Shown in pieces: positions 14,020 to 20,983 of a DNA stretch of 26,991 bases (positions are counted from its first letter, which is position 1; each line of letters opens with the position of its first letter). The notes under the pieces were generated by a model that ran no database searches, was not told where the DNA came from, and saw only the letters and a list, made by a program, of their open reading frames with translations. The stretch comes from CAYZYO01 sp964482585 (GTDB taxonomy: Bacteria; Bacillota; Syntrophomonadia; Syntrophomonadales; Syntrophomonadaceae), in the NCBI GenBank assembly GCA_964482585.1, contig CAYZYO010000014.1:1-26991 (forward strand), in the 5' to 3' direction. The position numbers and the translations under genes are program-made.

Positions 14020-15276
14020 GTGGAAAAATCAATTATAAAAGACCTGTCTCTTGCACCTTATGGCCGCAAAAAACTAGAATGGGTCAAGAATAATATGCCC
14101 GTTTTAAATATTCTAAAAACCGAATTTGAGAAGACCAAACCTTTACAGGACAAAACAATAGCCTGCTGCCTTCATTTAGAAGCAAAAACCGGTTACTTAT
14201 TACAAGCTCTAAAATCAGCTGGAGCTAAGGTTGTCGCATGTGCAAGCAACCCTTTATCTACCCAGGATGATGTTGTTGCTGCACTTGTCGATTCTGGAAT
14301 AGATATTTTCGCTGTTCACGGCGAGAACATGAACCAGTATAAAGATTACCTGGATATGACCCTGGAATATTTCCCTGATGCTGTTATCGATGATGGAGCA
14401 GATATGCTTACTACCCTGCACAAGCAGCGACCTGAACAAGCCAGTAAGATTATAGGCGGATGTGAAGAAACCACAACCGGAATACTCAGATTAAAGGCCA
14501 TGGATGCTGATAATACTCTTATGTTTCCGATTATGGCAGTTAATGATGCCTATATGAAATACCTTTTTGATAACAGGTATGGTACCGGGCAATCGGTATG
14601 GGACGGTATTAACCGGACTACAAATCTGGTAGTTGCCGGAAAAAATGTGGTGGTGGCTGGTTATGGCTGGTGTGGAAAAGGGGTTTCGATGCGGGCACTC
14701 GGCATGGGAGCCAGAGTAATCATTACCGAAATTGATCCTATAAAGGCCAATGAAGCAATCATGGATGGGTTTGAGGTAATGCCGATGCCAGAAGCAGCTA
14801 AATATGGGGATATCTTCATTACCGTAACCGGCAACATAAACGTAATCAGAAAAGAACACATGGAGGTCATGAAGAATAATGCCATAATGGCTAATGCCGG
14901 TCATTTTGATGTGGAAATTAGCAAAGGTGATCTTGAAAGCCTGGCAGTAGATAAAAAAGATATGAAAAACAATATTGAAGAGTTTACTATGCCTGATGGA
15001 CGCAGGCTGTATTTGCTCGCTGAAGGCAGATTGGTAAACTTAGCAGCAGGTGATGGTCATCCGGCTGAAGTTATGGATCTAAGTTTTTCCCTGCAGGCAT
15101 TATCATTAATTTATGTGATTGAAAACAGGCATAAACTGGCAAATCACGTCTATAATGTGCCTGAAGAAATAGATAAAAAAGTAGCCTGGCTAAAACTACA
15201 ATCAAATAGTATTGCAATAGATAAACTAACAGCCGAGCAAAAAAGATACCTTGCTAATTGGGACACTAATTTCTAA
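14020..15276 (+). CDS. ahcY: Adenosylhomocysteinase (S-adenosylhomocysteine hydrolase)
   Basis: AhcY splits S-adenosylhomocysteine to adenosine and homocysteine, recycling the by-product of methylation. From the GTG at 14020 it has 418 residues. It shows DISLAPSGR-like DLSLAPYGRKKLEW at the N-terminus, GGCEETTTG around 147-155, NDAYMKYLFDNRYGTGQS with the substrate-binding Lys and Asp around 180-184, and the NAD-binding GYGWCGKG at 214-221. The C-terminus (AAGDGHPAEVMDLSFSLQ) is complete. The GTG is preferred because AAGGAGG lies 11 bases upstream and the promoter makes 13975 impossible. It stands alone, without metK or other methyl-cycle genes beside it. Repeat copy D follows directly. Confidence 0.95.
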   Translation: MEKSIIKDLSLAPYGRKKLEWVKNNMPVLNILKTEFEKTKPLQDKTIACCLHLEAKTGYLLQALKSAGAKVVACASNPLSTQDDVVAALVDSGIDIFAVHGENMNQYKDYLDMTLEYFPDAVIDDGADMLTTLHKQRPEQASKIIGGCEETTTGILRLKAMDADNTLMFPIMAVNDAYMKYLFDNRYGTGQSVWDGINRTTNLVVAGKNVVVAGYGWCGKGVSMRALGMGARVIITEIDPIKANEAIMDGFEVMPMPEAAKYGDIFITVTGNINVIRKEHMEVMKNNAIMANAGHFDVEISKGDLESLAVDKKDMKNNIEEFTMPDGRRLYLLAEGRLVNLAAGDGHPAEVMDLSFSLQALSLIYVIENRHKLANHVYNVPEEIDKKVAWLKLQSNSIAIDKLTAEQKRYLANWDTNF

Positions 15277-15280
15277 GAGA

Positions 15281-15437
15281 TATGTCTCTCCGACCAGCCG
15301 GAATTCAGGATCAAAGGGCGGCGACTGAAGTCGCCTCTACGGTTATCCGGTTGCTGCGGTTTTACCAAAATGCAGTGTGTGGCCAACTTTTCTAAGTAAG
15401 GTGACTGCATTAAGCATTTATTTTCGTACTAATCAAT
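15281..15437 (-). repeat. Palindromic repeat family 1, copy D
   Basis: This is inverted relative to copies B and C. Its reverse complement follows copy B through the left module, the core CCGTAGAGGCGACTTCAGTC and the GAATTCCGGCTGGTCGGAGA segment. Together B and D form inverted repeats about 4.2 kb apart around the MBL-thioesterase-TetR-ahcY block. It starts five bases after the ahcY stop and may also serve as its transcription end. Confidence 0.85.
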
Positions 15438-15515
15438 ATTCTCTATGGTTAAATTCGTATAATAAAACTGCCTTTTTCACATAATAGTAGCAACATTTTT
15501 AAAGGCGGTTTTTAA

Positions 15516-16466
15516 GTGGAATCGATAAATAAAAGATACATCTGGATATTTTTTGGTGTATTAATCATGTTAATGGTTCTGGCATACATTTTTAACGTGA
15601 TAACTGCACCAGAACAAAAACCATTAGAACTGCCTAATGATAATAACTCTGCTGAACCTGCTTATATTACTATCCGGGATGCTGATGGGAATGTTATCCT
15701 GGAGACGGGACTGCCGGTTTATGAAAATGATGAATATATCGATGAAACTAATATCCATTATGTTATTATTAGTGTTCAAGGTTCAAATGCTGTTGCCAGG
15801 GCAAAGAATAAAAAAGATTCGCTTAAGAAAAAAAACAATAATCCAGAACCAGTATTAAACTTATTCGAATTCGGCCGGCCGACACCAGAACAAAAACCTG
15901 TACATGTAGTAGTATATCACACCCATACTGATGAATCATATGTTCCCACCTCCGGCAAAGCAAGTAAACCTGGAAACGGCGATATTTTTGAAGTAGGTGC
16001 CGTATTAAAAGAAGCCTTAAATAAAGAAGGTATTAGTGCTACCCACAGTACTGAAACCCATGATCCCCACGATATTAATGCCTATCACCGGTCAAGACGT
16101 ACTTTTACTAACTTACTTAAAGAACAGCCTGATGCAGCTTTCGATATTCACCGGGATTCTGCCCCTAAAGATGCCTATTTAACTACAGTAAACGGTGTCT
16201 ATATTTCTCGAGCAATGATTGTAATAGGCAGATCTAATCCTAACATGCAAACTAATCTGGAATATGCCAAGAAAATTAAGGCTAAGGTAGATGAATTACA
16301 TCCCGGCCTGATGAGAGGTATATTCATGGGTAAAGGGGATTATAATCAGGACTTATACCTGACAGCAATACTAATTGAAATAGGTACTCAAAGCTTATCT
16401 CTAGATGCAGCCCAAAGAGGTATGCGCTGTGTTGCCGATGCCATTATTCAAGTGTTAAATGAATAA
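15516..16466 (+). CDS. spoIIP: Stage II sporulation protein P
   Basis: SpoIIP is a peptidoglycan amidase/endopeptidase that works with SpoIID and SpoIIM in thinning septal wall during engulfment. The 316-residue protein has an N-terminal membrane anchor (residues 9-29) and an external amidase domain. YHTHTDESY supplies His135 and Glu140, DIHRD gives His212, and LIEIGTQ gives Glu288; these are the expected zinc-site and catalytic positions by family analogy. It is shorter than the ~400-residue Bacillus protein, mainly in the region between anchor and amidase. The start is GTG behind AAGGCGGT. A terminator follows. Confidence 0.85.
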   Translation: MESINKRYIWIFFGVLIMLMVLAYIFNVITAPEQKPLELPNDNNSAEPAYITIRDADGNVILETGLPVYENDEYIDETNIHYVIISVQGSNAVARAKNKKDSLKKKNNNPEPVLNLFEFGRPTPEQKPVHVVVYHTHTDESYVPTSGKASKPGNGDIFEVGAVLKEALNKEGISATHSTETHDPHDINAYHRSRRTFTNLLKEQPDAAFDIHRDSAPKDAYLTTVNGVYISRAMIVIGRSNPNMQTNLEYAKKIKAKVDELHPGLMRGIFMGKGDYNQDLYLTAILIEIGTQSLSLDAAQRGMRCVADAIIQVLNE

Positions 16467-16483
16467 ACATAATTAATAGAACC

Positions 16484-16525
16484 CCGGAATACTATTTCTA
16501 TGCCATGGAGTAATATCCGGTTTTT
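16484..16525 (+). terminator. Terminator after spoIIP
   Basis: CCGGA plus a neighbouring TACT pair with AGTA and TCCGG across a long loop, followed by TTTTT. It lies 17 bases after the spoIIP stop. Confidence 0.6.
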
Positions 16526-16677
16526 ATTCTGATAATTCAATATATCATTCTACACGTCAAAAAAGGATTTTTAGACCCTTCACCACTACTCCATCCTACC
16601 ATACCCGGACTAATGATATGAAAAAAGCTAATTATGCAAAAATCTTCATTCTATTATCTCTACTAAATTAAACCTGA

Positions 16678-16714
16678 TCCTGGTATATTAGATTAATAAT
16701 ATATTTTACCAGGA
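16678..16714. promoter_or_regulatory. Inverted repeat upstream of the MFS gene (possible operator)
   Basis: TCCTGGTA at 16678-16685 and TACCAGGA at 16707-16714 are perfect inverted arms around an AT-rich spacer that itself contains TATTAGATTAATA. It lies 20 bases before the MFS start, across the expected promoter region, so a repressor site controlling the exporter fits. No dedicated regulator gene is adjacent. Confidence 0.4.
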
Positions 16715-16734
16715 TATTTGGGGAAGGAAGAGAA

Positions 16735-18126
16735 ATGAAGTTAGAATTAAAATGGCAGGTGCTGATTATTATCTGCCTGGGCATCTTTATGTCCACCCTT
16801 GACAGCAGTATAGTAAACATTGCCAACCCGACTATAGCCGAACAGTTTTCTGTAACCATGAATGAAATACAATGGATAGTAACTGCATATATGCTGGTGA
16901 TAACAGCCTCATTGATTTTTTTCGGTAAGATGGGAGACAAAATAGGCAATAATAGAATATTTGCGTGGGGTTTTTTGATTTTTACTGCCGGTTCATTTCT
17001 ATGCAGCCTGGCGGCATCACTTATTTTTTTAATAGCTGCCCGGATCATACAGGCTTTCGGGGCCAGTATGATGATGGCCACCGGAATTGGTATAGTATCC
17101 AATACTTTTCCTGCTGATGAACGCGGTAAAGCCCTGGGTATAACCGGGAGCATTGTGGGAATAGGAAATATGACAGGTCCAAGTCTAGGGGGTCTGCTGG
17201 TTGCCAATTTCAGCTGGCCGATCATCTTTATTATAAATGTCCCTATTGGATTGCTTGGATTTTATCTGGCAGTAAAATTCCTTCCTACCCAGCCGGTTGA
17301 TACCAAAATTAAAGGATACGATAAAATAGGGACCCTTCTATTCGCAGTTTTTGCGGTTATTCTTATTAGTTCCCTTTCACTTGGTGAAGGTATTGTTCCT
17401 ATACTCTTTTTTATAAGCCTATTGGTTTTTATAATTTTTTATTTTTTTGAAGAAAACACCCCGTCTCCTATGCTTGATTTTGAACTCTTTAAAGTAAGAA
17501 ACTTTGTATTTGGTAACATTATGGCATTTGCCTCCTATATCTCCCAAAACTTTGTCCTATTCTTAATGCCTTTTTACATGGAAAAACTGCTGCACTATTC
17601 CCCTTCTTTATCAGGCCTATTTCTAACCATAACTCCAGTAGCTATGGCTATCACAGCTCCTTTAGCAGGCAGTCTTTCCGATAGAATAGGTTCCGGACGT
17701 CTTACATCTATTTCCTTTATTTTAACTACCAGTGCCCATTTAATCTTTTCCACCCTTGATTACAGTGTAAATGTATATAAAATAATTGGCGGCCTTTTAC
17801 TCTTAGGTATTGGAATGGGCTCATTTGGTTCCCCTAACAGCAGTTCGATACTAGGCTCTATTCCCAGGGAAAAAGCCGGCTATGCCGGAGGATTTATGTC
17901 TACAGTGAGAAATTTATCCTTTTCCCTGGGTATTGCATTATCAGCAAGTATGTTTACCCTCCTGTTCAACACTAACCAGAAGTTCCTATCATACACTCAG
18001 GCCTATGCCTCAGCTACCGGTTCAGTTTATAGAATTGCCGCCTTAATCACTTTTTCCGGTCTGATAATATCACTTATTAGCAGCCGTACCCAAAAGGCCC
18101 AAGTTGATCCCCAGGAACATTTTTGA
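16735..18126 (+). CDS. MFS transporter, DHA2 (EmrB/QacA) type
   Basis: This 463-residue membrane protein has the DHA2 exporter pattern. TLDSSIVNIANPTIAEQF is in helix 1, motif A GKMGDKIGNNR in the first loop, and motif C GIGNMTGPSLGGLL in helix 5. The length suits 14 membrane helices. Members export drugs or toxic organic compounds with proton exchange; the substrate cannot be predicted. AAGGAAGAG precedes the ATG. The stop codon lies inside the -35 box of the following tRNA promoter. Confidence 0.9.
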   Translation: MKLELKWQVLIIICLGIFMSTLDSSIVNIANPTIAEQFSVTMNEIQWIVTAYMLVITASLIFFGKMGDKIGNNRIFAWGFLIFTAGSFLCSLAASLIFLIAARIIQAFGASMMMATGIGIVSNTFPADERGKALGITGSIVGIGNMTGPSLGGLLVANFSWPIIFIINVPIGLLGFYLAVKFLPTQPVDTKIKGYDKIGTLLFAVFAVILISSLSLGEGIVPILFFISLLVFIIFYFFEENTPSPMLDFELFKVRNFVFGNIMAFASYISQNFVLFLMPFYMEKLLHYSPSLSGLFLTITPVAMAITAPLAGSLSDRIGSGRLTSISFILTTSAHLIFSTLDYSVNVYKIIGGLLLLGIGMGSFGSPNSSSILGSIPREKAGYAGGFMSTVRNLSFSLGIALSASMFTLLFNTNQKFLSYTQAYASATGSVYRIAALITFSGLIISLISSRTQKAQVDPQEHF

Positions 18127-18151
18127 CCACTTTGAGATATTCTGCTATAAT
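18123..18151 (+). promoter_or_regulatory. Promoter of tRNA-Arg
   Basis: TTGACC (18123-18128), 17 bases, TATAAT (18146-18151). This is a near-perfect sigma-A promoter 28 bases before the mature tRNA. The -35 box contains the TGA stop of the MFS gene. Confidence 0.85.
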
Positions 18152-18179
18152 CATTATGCAATCTAAACCACGTTATTAT

Positions 18180-18254
18180 GCGCCCGTAGCTCAGTGGATA
18201 GAGCACCGGCCTCCGGAGCCGGGTGCGGAGGTTCGATTCCTCTCGGGCGTACCA
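18180..18254 (+). tRNA. tRNA-Arg (anticodon CCG)
   Basis: The 75-base gene folds as a complete cloverleaf. The acceptor stem is GCGCCCG with CGGGCGT (G1:U72 wobble) and the D arm is GCTCAGTGGATAGAGC. The anticodon stem CCGGC/GCCGG carries the loop CTCCGGA with anticodon CCG, and the T arm contains TTCGATT. The CCA end is encoded. It decodes the arginine codon CGG. Confidence 0.95.
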
Positions 18255-18264
18255 TAGGATTTAG

Positions 18265-18296
18265 GCACTTTCAAGGATTTTTGGAAGTGCTTTTTT
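18265..18296 (+). terminator. Terminator after tRNA-Arg
   Basis: GCACTTTC and GGAAGTGC pair around a 10-base loop, followed by six T. It ends a single-tRNA transcript. Confidence 0.8.
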
Positions 18297-18393
18297 GAGT
18301 TTTGACACCAATTTCTATACAACTGAAATCAAATAACGTTGGTATAATTTTTGCAATGTATTGATAAAGAACCACTTTATCCCAATTTGGATA

Positions 18394-18529
18394 GTTAAAA
18401 TATGCTGCTATTATAAATCAACTGGGAATTGAATGATAGCAAAAATAGTGTAGATTAAGGACTAGTAAAAATAAATAACGTATTACTTGTTGTGCATTAC
18501 AATTTATTTAAAAATAGCAGCTTATTTTT
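18394..18529. repeat. Inverted repeat pair in the gene-free region after the tRNA
   Basis: The left arm around AATATGCTGCTATTATAAAT (18399-18418) and the right arm ATTTAAAAATAGCAGCTTAT are near-complementary with a few mismatches, enclosing about 85 bases. No coding sequence lies between. It might be a small mobile-element relic or a structured transcript, and no transposase is present. Confidence 0.4.
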
Positions 18530-18569
18530 TCTATATTAACCCCTCCTTTCTTATCTTTTATTATTGTTG

Positions 18570-18618
18570 TGCCCGCCAGGTAGGCATTTGAGATATATGG
18601 TGGGCATGATTTTTTTTT
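18570..18618 (+). terminator. Orphan strong terminator
   Basis: TGCCCGCCA and TGGTGGGCA form a nine-pair stem (one G-U) with a 19-base loop, followed by T-G-A and then nine T. No gene precedes it after the tRNA terminator, so it implies a short noncoding transcript, or a relic, within 18300-18570. Confidence 0.7.
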
Positions 18619-18809
18619 GCATACAGCTTTGGAATATTTGTTATTATGTTTCTATGATTATACCTGGATAATAAGGAATATCAAGTAATTGATGGTTAAA
18701 GTTAATTATAAGAAGAAAGATTTTAATACTTCCACAAAACTTCTTTTCTATTTTCATATCAGGATTTATCCGCTTTAAAGCTGTAGTAATGCTGATTCAA
18801 TGTATAGAA

Positions 18810-18839
18810 GTTGCAACAAATTAGTAGAGCCATTGCAAC
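18810..18839. promoter_or_regulatory. Candidate activator binding sites (UAS) for the sigma-54 promoter
   Basis: GTTGCAAC (18810-18817), a perfect palindrome, and ATTGCAAC (18832-18839) are centred 22 bases apart, two helical turns. They lie about 110-140 bases upstream of the -24 element, the usual position for enhancer-binding proteins. The PAS-AAA+-Fis regulator at 20984-22438 is the obvious candidate to bind. Confidence 0.5.
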
Positions 18840-18862
18840 GCTTATCTATTATATATAGGTTT

Positions 18863-18897
18863 AACCAACAGGAGGAAAATTTTTTTCCTGGCTGGTT
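18863..18897. repeat. Inverted repeat between the UAS sites and the sigma-54 promoter
   Basis: AACCAACAGGA and the inverse of TCCTGGCTGGTT pair with one small bulge, and an A/T block extends the pairing, giving roughly 14 pairs. No T-run follows. It may bind a protein or aid DNA looping in the sigma-54 control region. Confidence 0.4.
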
Positions 18898-18948
18898 TGT
18901 GTCCACTAGCTTTAATTTTTACAAATTAAGCCTACTAAGTTTTTAATT

Positions 18949-18964
18949 TGGCACAATATTTGCT
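18949..18964 (+). promoter_or_regulatory. Sigma-54 (-24/-12) promoter of the acyl-CoA ligase gene
   Basis: TGGCACAATATTTGCT matches the sigma-54 consensus TGGCAC-N5-TTGCW at every defined position. Transcription would begin near 18974, leaving a ~200-base leader to the start codon at 19173. It is the only such match I found in the window. Confidence 0.8.
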
Positions 18965-19172
18965 TATTTATATGTCAAGGCGCATAAGAACCAAAATTTT
19001 TCCCAGGGGTACTTAGTATGCTGATGGTTCCCCTATAATAAGCCGGTATCTTTATTAGCATAAATAATAAAGCAATTAAGTCTGAATATCTGTCTATAAG
19101 AAAAAATGTAAAATTAAGCGCCTTGTTCAATGTACCTATTAACGTTGTGTTAGAAGGAGGTGGATAGTATTT

Positions 19173-20681
19173 TTGAATATTTCCAGTTTGATAACTAAAC
19201 ATGCTTCTTTCCAGCCTTATAACACAGCAATTATTTGCGGTGATGATGGGAGAAAAATTAAGTGGTTTGATCTTGATAGAATTATCAATAAACTCAGTAA
19301 TGCACTTGTTTATATAGGAGTAAAAAGAGGTGATGTTGTATCACTTTATTTGCCTAATTCACCGGAATTTATATTTGCATACTTTGCCGCAACTCGAATT
19401 GGTGCGATCATCTTACCTTTTAATCTTCTTTTTAGAACTAGAGAAATATCTTACATTTTAACAAATTCCAGGGCTAAAGTTATAATTGGATCATCAGAAG
19501 AGGTTGAAAAATATCTAATAAATTTCAGGAACCAATTTCCCGACCTTAAAAAAGTAATTACAGTAGGTAGTCCAGTAAAAGGCTGTCTCGATTTTTATGA
19601 ACTAATAGTAGATGCTTCAGATGTGATTGAGCCTGTAAATTGTAATCCCGAGGATTTAGGTTTATTGGGGTATACCTCTGGCACTTCGGGAAACCCTAAA
19701 GGAGTCATGCTAACTTATGGCAACTTAAAAGCAATAGGTAATTTAAATGGAATCGCCCTGCATATCAACGATAGGGATTTATTACTTACCGGCACCCCAT
19801 TTTGTCATATTTGCTTTGTTCTTTCTGTACTAGGTCCGTTCATGGTTGGTGCAGGGGTAATAACCATGAGGCGGTTTAAAACTGAACTGGCTTTAGAATT
19901 AATTGAGCGTTATCAAATTACTCACTTCACAGGCGTTCCGACCATGCTAATCTTCATGCTAGAGGAATTTAAGAAGAAACAATATAATTTAAGTTCCTTA
20001 AGATTGGTTCATTGTGCTGGGGCTCCCATGCCAACAGAATATATTAATGAAATTAGCCAAATCTTTGAGGTTAATTATTTAGAATTATATGGTGCAACAG
20101 AAACTACTTCCACTGTCAGCTATAATCGAATGGGGCATAGTAAGAGTGGATCTATTGGGCAACCAGCTTATGGAGTTCAGGTAAAAGTAGTAAACAAATC
20201 TGGCGAGGAGTTACCCCCTGGAGAAATAGGAGAAATCATAGTTAAAGGCCCTGGTATTTTTAAAGGGTACTGGCAAATGCCAGAAGCTACGCAAAAGGTA
20301 TTTTATGGGGAATGGTACCGAACCGGAGACATGGGCAAATTTGATGAAGATGGTTATCTTTATTTTATTGATCGCCTAAAAGATGTAATAGTATCCGGGG
20401 GATACAATATATATCCAAAGGAATTAGAGGAGGTTATTTATCAGCATCCTAATGTCAAAGAAGTAGCTATTTTGGGATTGAAAGACCCGGTTCGAAATGA
20501 GGTCCCCAAAGCATTTATTACTTTAAAAGATGATGCGAAGATAACAGAGGATGAATTAATTAAATTCTGTTCGCAACGAATGGCAAGTTATAAAGTACCA
20601 CGTTTTATAGAAATTTTGCCAGAGCTGCCCAAAAGTTCTACTGGCAAAATATTAAAAAAGTTGTTAACACAGTCCAAATAG
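19173..20681 (+). CDS. AMP-forming acyl-CoA ligase
   Basis: At 502 residues it matches the FadD-like long/medium-chain acyl-CoA synthetases that activate fatty acids with ATP and CoA. The AMP-binding loop GYTSGTSGNPKG is at residues 166-177. ELYGATETTS, YRTGDMGKFDEDGYLYFIDR and SGGYNIYPKELEEVI mark the hinge and C-terminal domain, and the catalytic Lys492 is in PKSSTGKILKK. It starts at TTG behind a strong AAGGAGGTG site. Transcription is predicted from the sigma-54 promoter at 18949. It provides an ATP-dependent route beside the CoA-transferase at 3302; chain-length specificity is unknown. Confidence 0.9.
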   Translation: MNISSLITKHASFQPYNTAIICGDDGRKIKWFDLDRIINKLSNALVYIGVKRGDVVSLYLPNSPEFIFAYFAATRIGAIILPFNLLFRTREISYILTNSRAKVIIGSSEEVEKYLINFRNQFPDLKKVITVGSPVKGCLDFYELIVDASDVIEPVNCNPEDLGLLGYTSGTSGNPKGVMLTYGNLKAIGNLNGIALHINDRDLLLTGTPFCHICFVLSVLGPFMVGAGVITMRRFKTELALELIERYQITHFTGVPTMLIFMLEEFKKKQYNLSSLRLVHCAGAPMPTEYINEISQIFEVNYLELYGATETTSTVSYNRMGHSKSGSIGQPAYGVQVKVVNKSGEELPPGEIGEIIVKGPGIFKGYWQMPEATQKVFYGEWYRTGDMGKFDEDGYLYFIDRLKDVIVSGGYNIYPKELEEVIYQHPNVKEVAILGLKDPVRNEVPKAFITLKDDAKITEDELIKFCSQRMASYKVPRFIEILPELPKSSTGKILKKLLTQSK

Positions 20682-20787
20682 ATACCAATTGTAGTAGTTA
20701 GAGTTGTATAAAGATTTTCTATTAAAAACGATATACAGTAAAGTCTTAAAATTAGTAGAAATGTTTTATGTAAAAAGGAGGAATTCT

Positions 20788-20928
20788 GTGTGTTATTTAG
20801 GCATTGTTTATCGCCCTCCCAATGAGGCAAACAGCCTTTTGATTCAAGCTGCCATCGGTTGTCCTCATAATCGTTGTACCTTTTGTGCAATGTATAAAAA
20901 TACTATTTCCGACCTGAAAAAAAATTAA
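20788..20928 (+). pseudogene. Radical-SAM gene remnant (N-terminal 46 codons)
   Basis: The reading frame starts at GTG behind a perfect AAAGGAGG site and encodes IVYRPPNEANSLLIQAAIGC followed by PHNRCTFCAMYK. This is the opening of COG1032-type radical-SAM enzymes with an intact CxxxxCxxC-like cluster motif (family form CxxxCxxC). It ends after nine further residues, at TAA, and no continuation was found in the other frames before the regulator gene. It is best read as a 3'-deleted relic rather than a functional peptide. Confidence 0.65.
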
Positions 20929-20983
20929 ACATTTGCATCCTAATACTGTGAATATTATCACTTGGATAGATGTCTAATAAGGA

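Noticed and set aside
13814..14038. 74-codon plus-strand frame upstream of and overlapping ahcY
   Set aside because: No ribosome site, no family resemblance, and it runs into ahcY in another frame. The ahcY promoter lies inside it.
14491..14904. Long antisense frames inside ahcY
   Set aside because: They mirror the coding bias of ahcY, show no ribosome sites and encode His/Ile-rich sequence without family features.
2296..15437. CRISPR array or insertion sequence made of the repeated CCGTAGAGG units
   Set aside because: Copies are kilobases apart, there are no unique equal-length spacers, and no cas or transposase gene is present.
16668..17225. 185-codon minus-strand frame opposite the MFS gene
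   Set aside because: It is a shadow of the hydrophobic exporter gene; the plus-strand frame has all the family motifs.
18180..18254. tRNA-Arg as an integration site of a mobile element
   Set aside because: No second copy of the tRNA 3' end and no integrase is found in the window.
18871..18960. Small gene behind the AGGAGG at 18870
   Set aside because: No start codon lies at a workable distance, the site is part of an inverted repeat, and it is upstream of the sigma-54 promoter.
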